NCBI GenBank assembly: GCA_026770615.1
Contig: MU631345.1
Span: 382,278 to 399,127 of the forward strand
Direction of reading: 5' to 3'
DNA length: 16,850 nt
Source of the DNA: Pavlovales sp. CCMP2436
Taxonomy: Eukaryota > Haptophyta > Pavlovophyceae > Pavlovales
Below the pieces are notes generated by a model. The model ran no database searches. It was not told the origin of the DNA and saw only the letters and a list, made by a program, of their open reading frames with translations. A program made the translations under genes and the position numbers. Of the stretch, positions 1 to 7,614 are shown piece after piece (within the stretch, counting starts at the first letter, position 1; each line of letters begins with the position of its first letter).

Positions 1-118
1 CCCCCCCCTCACGTGATGCATGAGGCTGAGTGAGAGATGGCAGTGAAATTACGTCTTTCAATAGACAGACGACGCATACGCGAAACGCAGTCATTTTTGC
101 ATGGTGGATTGTAATATG

Positions 119-261
119 GGGACGTGTCACCCCCATATTTTCTTAGATAAATTCTTATCTTTTAGTATTTGTTTTCTACGATTAAGTATGCTTTTGCAAC
201 GTATTTTAGAAATAATTCAGAACGCATACTCCATCTTAGAAAATATGGAGGAGACACGCCC
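119..261. repeat. MITE-like short inverted-repeat element
   Basis: Arms at 119-148 and 233-261 are imperfect reverse complements of about 29 bp. The shared core is a GTGTC block, a C-rich stretch and then CATATTTTCT. They enclose about 84 bp of AT-rich, non-coding DNA. CATGGTGG just outside the left arm (100-107) is mirrored by CCACCATG just outside the right arm, so the palindrome may extend further. The size and non-coding centre suit a miniature inverted-repeat transposable element. I cannot assign a superfamily or a clear target-site duplication. Confidence 0.45.
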
Positions 262-521
262 ACCATGAGATACTGGATGAGACATGGGGCAGTGGCAGTT
301 ACTCAAATTGCATGAACTATTAAATGAATAGGTCGCGACGGATTCTGTTCATCGTCTTCTGATCTTGAGGTTTCTAAAATTAGAAAGTATACTCCAACTG
401 AATGCGAGCTGGTTTGAACTTCATCATAAGGATTTCCTAGACGAATCAGACGAATTATTAGATTCTAACCCCATCTCCCCTCTCCGGACAACCCTCATTT
501 CGCCGACCGCAGCAGCGAATT

Positions 522-563
522 CCCCCCCCCCCCAATTTTCACACACACACACACACACACACA
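522..563. repeat. C12 homopolymer and (AC)12 microsatellite
   Basis: A run of 12 C (522-533), a short spacer and then an uninterrupted alternating AC tract (540-563). It is a simple sequence repeat with no gene association visible. Confidence 0.9.
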
Positions 564-749
564 TGGGGCGTATCTCACCCAGTGCTGCTAAGATAGACTT
601 CAGGGAATATCCTACCCTAGAGGAAATATGCCAGGGGTGCTACAGGCGCTGAGCAAACGAATAGCACTGCTTTTAATTAGTATCTGAAAGCACTGGTCTC
701 GCCTGAACGCCCTCCCTTTCGTCCCCTCCTTGCATTCCATGACATGGCA

Positions 750-881
750 AAACAACAACAACAACAACGCGAATACATCACAGCAACAATTACCTCCAAC
801 GACATCCAAAACAACAACAACAACAAAAACAACAAAATGGGGTGTGTATGGCCTTGTCGCTCCTGCCCCCCCCCCCCCCCC
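750..881. repeat. AAC-trinucleotide tracts and C16 homopolymer
   Basis: Two AAC-rich tracts (about 750-767 and 808-836) are separated by 40 bp, followed by a 16-base C run (866-881). The Gln/Asn/Thr-rich open frames through here simply follow the trinucleotide repeat and are not supported as genes. Confidence 0.85.
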
Positions 882-1391
882 TTTGCACCCATTAGGAATA
901 ACAATATATATTTAAAAAGTATTCATTAGGGTGTGTGGATATTTTAAATATCGGCATCATTTTCAGGCATGGGCGGCGAGGGGAGGGGAGGGGGTGTGTG
1001 TACCTCCTTGCCCTCCCCCTCCCCATCCTTGCTCCCCGCTGCGTTGCGTGTTTGCTTTGCCTGCCATTCTACCGCCATTTCTCCCACAGCCTCGTGCATC
1101 ACCTAGGGGGGGAGGGGGGCTGTGGATGTGACTTACGCAAGTGACAGCAGCCATGGCAATATGCATCGCCTGGAAAACCCCAAAGCAGCAGGCAGTTGAC
1201 AAAGGCAGCGACTCTAAGATAGGCTTCGGGAAGGTACTTCCTGTGAGAATAAATGGAACACTTGGTTATAATATGGGCGCTGATTATAAAGAATGCATGG
1301 GCTTTTTTACAAGTTTCTAGAGGATGAAGTAGGCTGCTTCAACGTATCTTAGAACCCCAGGGCACATGCAGAGATTCCAAAAAATGGCAAA

Positions 1392-1486
1392 CAGGTCATG
1401 CAAGTGCACAAATAAATTGCCGTGACCAGGTCATGCAAGTGCGCCTTCGCGATACAAGTCCAAAAAAAAAAAAAAAAAAAAAAAAA
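1392..1486 (+). repeat. 16-bp direct repeat followed by A25 tract (possible retroposon tail)
   Basis: The 16-mer CAGGTCATGCAAGTGC occurs at 1392-1407 and 1427-1442. About 20 bp after the second copy comes an uninterrupted run of 25 A (1462-1486). A repeat followed by a long A tract could be the 3' end of a SINE-like or processed retroposon. No RNA polymerase III promoter boxes or parent gene could be recognised, so it may be only a homopolymer. Confidence 0.35.
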
Positions 1487-1628
1487 GTGAGCTCGATTTT
1501 GGTAGAATTATAATTCTTGCTAAGAACTAGTTTATTCTTCTATCATTAGCAAGATAATATGGCAATGCCGAACGATTGTAAACGAACACAGATCTATTGA
1601 TTAGTATAACGATTTTAGATGTGTATAC

Positions 1629-1791
1629 CCTGGCAAGCTCGATCTTTGCCTTTAGTTTTCGCTTGAGGTCCTCCTCCTTCTTGAACTTGGTCTCGTAGGT
1701 GGATGGCAGCATTCCGGGGAAGAGGCGTAGGGCGAAAGGGAGGAGAAACTCCATAAAAGGCACAATCACGAAAAACGCAAAAGGCACGAGC
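1629..1791 (-). CDS. LETM1: LETM1 exon 4 (transmembrane segment and start of coiled region)
   Basis: The exon is 163 nt and encodes residues 155 (last base) to 209. Its acceptor follows a long C-rich tract and ends TTGCAG; the donor is CCAGG|GTATAC. The hydrophobic helix with VPFMEFLLP is the best-conserved part of the family. It is followed by [21 protein letters not shown], which matches the charged segment that normally follows the membrane helix. Reading beyond 1629 diverges from the family and reaches a stop near 1527, so a splice is needed there. Confidence 0.9.
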
Positions 1792-4700
1792 CTGCAAGGG
1801 GGAGGGGGGGGGGAGCGGGGGTTATTAATATTACTACACCTGGGGCGGAGCCCCAGCGAAATACGGTATACTCGTGATGCATCTGGGGGCGTAGCCCACA
1901 GCAAAATAAGATAAACATATAAAAAGGACGTCGCGGGGGGACCGCACCCGGTTGAGTCATAGTGCGGGGGAGGGGAGGGGAGGTGTCAGGGCGAAAGGGA
2001 GGAGAAACTCCATGCGGGGGTAGGGGGGAAGGGATTACGATGTGTACGTAGCAGGGGAAATGAAAGGAGGAATCAAGTCTGCGGCTAAAGTAAATGCACT
2101 ATCCTGGAAACCCGACCCTGAAGGGTCCAGCCGCTACCACAAAAATTCCGTCCAAAAGTCATCATCGGACACCCCAAAAAATATCAACTGACACCCAGTA
2201 CAGAAAATAGTTGAGGCTTAATCACTTTTAATCAACCAAGTTTTAAAATTTTGATACAAAAAGGCTTAAACACAACTTCCCCGACGAGTTCGCCGGCGCG
2301 AATCCCTGTCCCCACCGATCCCGCCCCGTCGACCCCGCGGACCTCGATCACAGCCCCACGAGGGGCGAGCTGGGTGCGCAGCTTACGCGCGTCACCAACG
2401 TGCAACCCGACAATCCCGGCCGTCTCGCCCTCAGCCCTCGACCGTGCGAGCCACCCGCCCGCGACTTGACCCTCGCTCTCACCGACCTCGTGGGAAGCGG
2501 GGGCGCAGACCCAAGAAGGGCAGGCGGGGGTGCAGGCACATCCTTCCCTCGACGCGCAAGTCGCAGCCAACCCAAGACCCCACCTCTCCCGCAGCCCCCC
2601 ATCCCTGCAGTCTCTTCCACCGATACCAATTTTGGGAAAAGTGAGACCGATACCAATTTTGGGACAAGTGAGACCGATACCAATTTTGGGAAAAGTAAGA
2701 TATCGGCGCCGAATTCGGGATCAGTTCACAGGCGGGGCGCAGCCCCTCACACTCCTCGCCCTGCAGCCCCTCAACCCGTGCGGCGGACAAAACAGCCGCC
2801 TGGCCACTTGCTTACCGACCTATCCGTAACGGAAAGTACGACCCGGACCCATTTTTCGAATATTCATAGGACGTGCACTTTTGCGCGGCTCGCCTAGTCT
2901 GGCCTCAATAATGAATGTGACAATCTTTGTTCCCCGGCCATGATTCCCCACAGCAGTCTCTAGCCGGCAGAATAAAGGTAAAACTAAATAAGTGTGAAGT
3001 CTGCAATAAATGGAAGAGAGGGGTAGAACTAAATGGCAACTGCCAAATAAATATGGTGCGGCCGCCTCAGACAAATGAATGCGGCGCACCACGCCTCTAA
3101 AAACCCAACCAAGGAATTGGCCAATGTGAATATCTTGGTATCAATATTGTATGTCTTCTTTGAATCAAATTATAACAACCCCCCCCCCTCCCAGTGCAAA
3201 CGACCTGACCAAGGATGTCGACGCCTAAGTCGCAGGTCCGCGCACAAATGTATTAGCTAGAATAATAATGCTTATAATCATTCGTGTTCTTATTATTGAC
3301 TACAATGCGTCGAATTGGCGCATTCACTCCGTCGATCATTAGAATCAATCGAGTATTCAATCATGAGCGAGGATAGCGTCACCGGGGCCGCAATTGGTCT
3401 CTCGCGCTCGGGTGTGTTGTGCATGCCAATTAGGGACATACGTATTATATTTGATATTAAAGTATATTGTATGCAACTAATTAGACTCAATACTAGGATT
3501 TGTTACTATGTGTACCGCTATTACCATGCGTCCTATTTAAACATATAATTTCTCTATTGAAAACTCATGGGTCAAGCTTCATAGGATTGGCGGATTAGTT
3601 GAGTGGCGGTGCATGAATGGGACAAGTTGGAGAGAAACAACAGCGCAATTGATGATCGAAGATATTGCGATGATGTAAACAGATATTAAGTTTCAACAAT
3701 CGTCTGTGACAGGCAAGCTACACCAGAACAGCAAATATTAAGTATTCACAGCAGCAAGCTCGAACAAACTCGCTTGCACAGAGCTCAATCGACGCATTGG
3801 CATCACCGCAAGGTGACGCGGAGGATGAACAGAGCGACGATCAGACGCAGAGGACAAGGTCAACTGGACGCAGAGACTGCGCCCAAGGCGGTAGAAGAGG
3901 CACCAAAACATAACATACGAAGGTAGCTCCTACCATGTCTCACGCATAGCGTGAGGCTTTAAAAAGGAAAACTGATTTCATTCCAAAAAATTCCAACTAA
4001 AAGGTGGGCTATTTCACGCCTCAGTTGACTAGGGGACCCACCGCCCTCTAAACTCCTGGGTACCTCGGCGCCTAGGTCCGGACTGGACAGTGCAATGATT
4101 GGAATCATGATACATCACACAGGTGAAATAAAAACTATTTTATACTTGGAATGGTATTTATTGGGTCCAATAACTAACACCAGTGCATTACCTCGTCATG
4201 TCTGCCACGACGCGCACGAGTAGGTTGTGCTCTCTGCGCGGAAGGATGGGGGGTGGGGGGGGGGGTTAAGAGTGATAGCGCGAGTGTGATGATTGGGCAC
4301 TTGGGTTTATATGCGAGAGAGCGATAGAGTGGTAGTGGGGTATCACACAGAGGATCAGACATATACATCAGAGTATTCAAAGTTAGTTAGTTAGTATGAC
4401 CCTTCAACACACCAGCAAACGCCCTAGGCGTTGAGGAAGGTGGCTTTCATGATGTCTGCAGTGGGAGGGGGCGCTCGGCCCCCACGGCCGTGGGCAGCAA
4501 TCAGATTTGATGAAGATGGCTACACGGTGTTTCTGCAGTAGACACATACTACATATTGTGGCACTAGAGAGGCCTAATATCCTACAAATTGATGAAGACA
4601 CATACGACAATAACATACATATTATATTATATGGATAGACACAACACACAAATGAGGGGTGCTACCTGCGGGAGAGATCGTGGCCCAGCAGTACGCGCTG

Positions 4701-5300
4701 TAGCAGCGGAACAGCCGTGCGCACGTCCTTCACCAGCAGCACGGTGCCCATGTAATAGTGGCGCGCCTGCGTGTTCACAAGGCAGGTGCACGGGGGAGAG
4801 TCCCGTGGAGGGCAACATTTGGAATGCAATGAGAAGCATGCAGAGAACGAGCCTAGAGGGCCAAAGCACGGGCATGCGGAGACGTGACAAACGGCAGAGC
4901 CCGGTAGGGATGTAGGCAGAGAGGCTGCCTACAGGTTATGGCCTGGGCCAGCCCGAGACCGGACCGGCAGGTGTCGCACCTCGTGCTTGATGTATTCCCA
5001 CGTGCGCACGACCCACGCCTTCTCCGGCTTCTGCAAAGACGGCGAGGTCGGCTGGGTGGCCGAGGCCGCCGTATCGGACGAGTCCTTAGCCGCGAGCAGC
5101 GCGAGCTGCACGGGGGGCGCACCGCGCGTGCGGAGCTGCTGGTACCGGAGCAGCGCGCTGCGCGGCGGCGCGAATGGCAGCGGCCGCGTCAGCGCCGGCA
5201 CACGAGCCACGGTAAGCGCGAGGTAGGGCGGCAGCCGCGCGCCAAGCACGAGCGCGCGCGTCCGCGTGGTTGCCCAACTCATTCGGCCACAGCAACTCAT
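1629..5300 (-). CDS. LETM1: LETM1-family mitochondrial inner-membrane ion-exchange protein (5' part, four exons)
   Basis: The proposed CDS is the complement of join(1629-1791, 4192-4233, 4666-4766, 4980-5300). All three joined introns are GT-AG and the exons fuse in frame into 209 residues. Residues 1-72 contain ten Arg and no Asp or Glu, as expected of a mitochondrial targeting sequence. About residues 101-155 match the start of the LETM1 domain: WEYIKHE, then HYYMGTVLL, then a degenerate RREHNLL in place of the usual RRERRQL. Residues 156-185 ([19 protein letters not shown], then [13 protein letters not shown]) are the highly conserved transmembrane signature. LETM1/Mdm38 proteins of the mitochondrial inner membrane mediate K+/H+ or Ca2+/H+ exchange and keep mitochondrial volume in balance. 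Family members are usually 500-750 residues, so the matrix C-terminal half is missing; it is either in unrecognised exons below 1629 or outside the window. An in-frame TAA lies 12 nt upstream of the ATG at 5300, which fixes the start. Confidence 0.88.
1840..1901. repeat. Pair of GC-stem hairpins
   Basis: CTGGGGCGGAGCCCCAG (1840-1856) is a near-perfect stem with a short loop. A second version at 1883-1901 has the same layout with a few changes, and both are followed by an A-rich GCGAAAT/GCAAAAT segment. Related stems occur at 2734-2746 and 6943-6955, suggesting a dispersed hairpin motif. Function unknown. Confidence 0.5.
1988..2013 (-). repeat. 26-bp duplicate of LETM1 exon 4 sequence inside intron 3
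   Basis: Bases 1988-2013 are identical to 1729-1754, the part of exon 4 that encodes MEFLLPFAL. The copy lies about 200 bp upstream of the exon in the same orientation. Both copies lie near G-rich runs. It is too short to act as an alternative exon and looks like a local duplication or template-switch event. Confidence 0.8.
2270..2900. other. GC-rich block in LETM1 intron 3; coding status unclear
   Basis: Composition rises sharply compared with both flanks. A minus-strand frame (2232-2570, 112 codons) and a plus-strand frame (2400-2897, 165 codons) are open across it. The minus frame includes a Gly/Val-rich segment around [17 protein letters not shown] that has protein-like texture. I recognise no family, and GC-rich DNA yields open frames by chance. 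It could be an inserted gene fragment, an unrecognised nested exon or plain GC-rich DNA. Confidence 0.3.
2620..2700 (+). repeat. Three tandem copies of a 27-bp repeat
   Basis: The unit begins GATACCAATTTTGGGAAAAG and ends TGAGACC. It is repeated three times with one or two changes per copy. Because 27 is a multiple of 3, the plus frame reads the nonapeptide DTNFGKSET repeatedly. It is a minisatellite inside LETM1 intron 3. Confidence 0.9.
4192..4233 (-). CDS. LETM1: LETM1 exon 3 (42-nt micro-exon)
   Basis: The acceptor is GCGCAG|AGAG and the donor is ACGAG|GTAATG. The preceding exon leaves AG and the next begins with G, so the missing piece had to start with one base and end with two. This 42-nt segment does so and encodes the end of RR plus [13 protein letters not shown], matching the family's RRERRQL-RT-AD-FR segment between the two flanking blocks. 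Skipping it would keep the frame but remove 14 residues of the LETM1 domain. Confidence 0.85.
4666..4766 (-). CDS. LETM1: LETM1 exon 2
   Basis: The exon is 101 nt, with acceptor ACGCAG|GCG and donor CGCAG|GTAGCA. It encodes residues 108-140 plus two bases of codon 141: [18 protein letters not shown], then [15 protein letters not shown]. This corresponds to the family's H-Y-W-x-G-x-K-L-L and L-L-x-G-x-x-L-x-R segments. Translation beyond the donor would run straight into the TAG inside GTAGCA, which supports splicing. Confidence 0.87.
4980..5300 (-). CDS. LETM1: LETM1 exon 1 (start codon, mitochondrial presequence)
   Basis: The exon has 107 complete codons from ATG at 5300 to the donor GAG|GTGCGA at 4980/4979. 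The context before the ATG is A-rich (GCAAA), with an in-frame TAA 12 nt upstream; a second Met is codon 7. The first 72 residues are basic and Ser/Thr/Ala/Leu-rich with no acidic residue. A Ser/Thr/Pro linker follows, then [17 protein letters not shown], the family's entry into the conserved domain. The next intron is only 213 nt. Confidence 0.85.
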
Positions 5301-6370
5301 TTTGCTCGTTTAAGAGAAATGGCGGCCTCCTTTTTGCCGACCCGTCGCCGCGGAGCCGCCGATGGGGGCGCTTGTGGGGATCGGTGGCCGCGTCCCGCGC
5401 GCGGCATGGGTGTACCACCTTACCGACTCGCCTTCCTCGACTTTGGGCAGGCGCGCGCCGCCTGCTTCGCGCCCGGTGCCCGCACTCGTGGTCGGGCGCA
5501 CCTGCCCCGCGTGGGGAGGGATTCGTGACGAGCTCCCATGGAGGGCTCTGGGGCGCTTTGCGCGCGCGTGCGCGGCGTGAGCATTCATGAGGATGAGTAT
5601 GGATGCGATCCTTGCTCGCCGCACATGGCCGGGGGTGCCTACTCGACGCGCGCGGGGCGGCGCCACTGGCCAGGCCGAAGGGCGTGCGGGCGGCTCTCGG
5701 GACGAGACCCGCGCAGGTCCTCCGAGTCCTTCCACAGGCGCGCACACGGCGCAGGCATCCACGAATATTACCATGCAATCGATACCTCCTCGTGGGCGCG
5801 GGCATCCGAGCGCTTCCTGGTCGTGCCCTCCGGCGTTGAGCGTCGGCCACGGCGGCATGACACCTTTGCCGTTCGAGGGCAGCTTCGTGGCGTGCGATTG
5901 CAGCAGCATCGAGGGGCTCCACGGGCGCCCGCGGCGCTAGCATCTCCACAGTGAGAATGGGGCCGCTCCATGCGCGCCACGCTGCGTGGCCGACGCCATC
6001 CCGAGGCGCGCGAGATGAGGCTGTCGAAAGGGCCACCGATGCGCCATCGCCGGCTATTCGGCGAGGGAAGCCCCGCGGTTACGCTCGGCATCGCGGCCAA
6101 GGCAGCTTTGGTGGCGGTTCTAGATCGATCTTCGCGTCCCTGGGCGCCGTGCCGATGCCTTCATGGCACGCTTGGGCGCGCGGGCACCGGTCCGGGTGGG
6201 CTGGGCGCATACGTCGCTTATCTCGCGGTGGGGGGTGCGCACTCTGCTCTCGAGACGAGCCGCAGCGCACGGCGGCTTCGTCCTCTCCACTATCTGAACA
6301 TGGCAGCGGGGAGGCGCGGCCGGTTGGGTGGCCGCAAGTCTCAACCGGTCGTTGGCCTAGGACAATAAGC
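5301..6370. other. GC-rich region upstream of LETM1; open frames not assignable
   Basis: The first dozen bases are the LETM1 leader, and the promoter should lie near here. Beyond 5313 the DNA stays strongly GC-rich to about 6365, then switches abruptly to AT-rich. Several long frames are open on both strands, for example minus 5086-6036, minus 5310-5909, plus 5538-5954 and plus 5970-6368. None shows a recognisable domain, and their Arg/Ala/Gly/Pro composition is what GC-rich DNA gives by chance. Minus-strand pieces around 5880-6000 (VEMLAPRAPVEPLDAAAIA) and 5760-5870 look the most protein-like but lie in different frames. A divergent or upstream multi-exon gene is possible but unproven. Confidence 0.35.
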
Positions 6371-6716
6371 TAAGTATTCTAGATATAATAACTGTATAAC
6401 TAACATCCGATGAACATATTTTGCGAACAGAAAAGTAGCGTGTATTACACTACTGTGATGGCAAATAGTAGGGTCGAACTCCGAATCAGTGGCCCGATAT
6501 TCCGCGCTGGGGAGGGGCGGGGAACGCGCCCACTTTTAGAAATGTATAGTGACGTATTATATTTATGATAGGGATTCAAGCTGGCGTCTGATTGTTCTGA
6601 ATGTTGTGCTGGTCTGAGCGCTGCGTCGTAACATATAGTATTCTTAGTAAGTTTATGTAAAGTAATAATCAAATCTAATTTTGAACATAAGAGCTGCAGA
6701 CCCAGAGCAAGCTCGC
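6371..6716. other. AT-rich spacer
   Basis: Both strands carry stops throughout, and I see no repeat, RNA gene or coding signature. Confidence 0.6.
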
Positions 6717-6807
6717 CCCGAGCAAGGAGGGCAAGAGAAGCTCGAAGCGAAATTTCCCACCTGTTTTTAAATACTCAATTTCGCTTCGAGCATCCTCCTT
6801 GCTCGGG
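6717..6807. repeat. Two-segment hairpin (91 bp)
   Basis: CCCGAGCAAGGAGG (6717-6730) pairs with CCTCCTTGCTCGGG (6794-6807). Inside it GCTCGAAGCGAAATT (6740-6754) pairs with AATTTCGCTTCGAGC (6777-6791). The apical loop is about 22 nt; a 9-nt bulge on the left and 2 nt on the right separate the two stems. It is a MITE-like or structured element directly beside the next inverted repeat. Confidence 0.7.
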
Positions 6808-6816
6808 ACAAGGGAG

Positions 6817-7554
6817 TTAAAAGGGAGTGAGGTCGAAGCTTCCAGTTCGGATTTTATTTATGTCTGTTATACCCAAAAATTTGCGTGAACCAGGAGGGAA
6901 CTTGCGTCCGAATGCGGAGCGGGTCGGGGGGGGGGCGGGCAACGGGCGCAGCCCGCTGTCGGTGATGCAGGGCTCCTCGGCGGCGGCGACGGCGGAGCCG
7001 TCGTCGAAGCGGGCGCAGACGCGCGGGTGCCCTCGGCTGGGGATGGCGAGCGAGTGCCAGATCCCCTGGCAGAACTTTGCGCCCGCGGCGAGCTTGAGCA
7101 TGTCGGTCCAGACACCGTACACCAGAATCGGCCAGTCGACGATGCCGCGCTTGGTCTCCGCCGCCCCGAGCATCTTCTCGAGGCGGGCGGCCGACTCGTT
7201 GAACGGGCCGCCAACGCACACGCAGCGGTCCGCCGTCTGGGTCTGGTCGCACACGCGGCGCATCGGCACGGGCTTGCCGCACGCGGTCAGGTTCGCCTCG
7301 CCATTGGTAAGGTTGTAGATGATCGCGATGGACCAAACCGGCGCGCGGCTCGCAGACACCACTGTCTTGCCGCAGAGCAGCTCCACGTCGTTGAGTTGGA
7401 CGAGCTGCGAGCAGAGCCGTCGGCGGCGAACACGAGCATGACGAGCTTGGACAGCGCGGGCGCCATCATGAGTGGGCGCGCGCGTGCGAACCTGCGTGAT
7501 CAGCGATAACCGCCGGGCATCCTGGTTCACGCAAATTTTGGGTATAACAGACAT
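6817..7554 (-). pseudogene. Cys-containing, possibly secreted protein fragment inside the inverted-repeat unit
   Basis: A 245-codon frame is open from the ATG in the right arm to past the left arm. Only the middle, about 7404 to 6900, reads like protein: LVQLNDVELLCGKTVVSAS, then a segment with CDQTQTADRCVCVGGPF and later ILVYGVWTDMLKLA. It has several Cys and potential N-glycosylation sites (NLT, NES), suggesting an extracellular or luminal protein; I recognise no family. The 5' part is in doubt. A second frame starting at 7469 (MMAPALSKLVMLVFAADGSA) looks like a weak signal peptide but is out of register with the main frame, and a plausible 3' splice site (GCTCGCAG) lies at 7405-7406. So the copy is either frameshifted or an exon whose upstream part is elsewhere. 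Confidence 0.4.
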
Positions 7555-7588
7555 AAATAAAATCCGAACTGGAAGCTTCGCTCCCTTT
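6820..7588. mobile_element. 769-bp unit with ~70-bp terminal inverted repeats carrying a gene fragment
   Basis: The left arm (6820-6895) and right arm (7520-7588) are near-identical reverse complements. They share CGAAGCTTCCAGTTCGGATT, then a TTATTTATGTCTGTTATACCC block and TTTGCGTGAACCAGGA. The left arm has a 6-bp insertion and one extra A. Each arm carries an AATAAA reading outward and an ATG reading inward. The internal 620 bp is GC-rich and coding-like on the minus strand. This resembles a non-autonomous DNA transposon that has captured host sequence; no transposase or convincing target-site duplication is visible. The alternative is an inverted duplication of a shared gene-end sequence. 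Confidence 0.5.
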
Positions 7589-7614
7589 CTACCTTGACTG
7601 GTAGCATCAACACA

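Larger units (their letters stand above)
1..1628. other. Region downstream of the last recognised LETM1 exon; no convincing gene
   Basis: This 1.6-kb stretch should hold either the fourth LETM1 intron or further LETM1 exons on the minus strand. I searched that strand for the motifs that normally follow (an FLQ-E-T-like segment, an LDNL-RPQL-like segment, an LRFQLR-like segment) and found none that convinced me. What is visible is repeats: a MITE-like inverted repeat, a C run, a CA microsatellite, AAC repeats, C/G-rich low-complexity DNA at 970-1130, and a 25-bp A tract. The short open frames here follow the low-complexity DNA and look fortuitous. Confidence 0.5.
1792..4191 (-). other. LETM1 intron 3 (2.4 kb) with repeats
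   Basis: The intron is bounded by GAG|GTAATG at 4192/4191 and TTGCAG at 1792. It contains G-rich runs close to the acceptor (C-rich on the coding strand), a 26-bp copy of exon 4 sequence, a GC-rich block with open frames on both strands (about 2270-2900), three 27-bp tandem repeats and, from 2900 to 4190, AT-richer DNA. In that last part I see only a C run near 3180 and a small palindrome (CTCACGC/GCGTGAG) near 3937-3953. It is far longer than the other two introns (213 and 432 nt), consistent with insertions. Confidence 0.7.

Noticed and set aside
1137..1240. Candidate extra LETM1 exon on the minus strand (donor TTGC|GTAAGT; frame YLPEAYLRVAAFV...)
   Set aside because: The donor is good, but the acceptor had to be chosen to fit, similarity to the expected FLQ-ET segment is only a few residues, and the rest is Cys/Trp-rich, unlike LETM1. 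A 33-nt alternative (1137-1169) fits no better.
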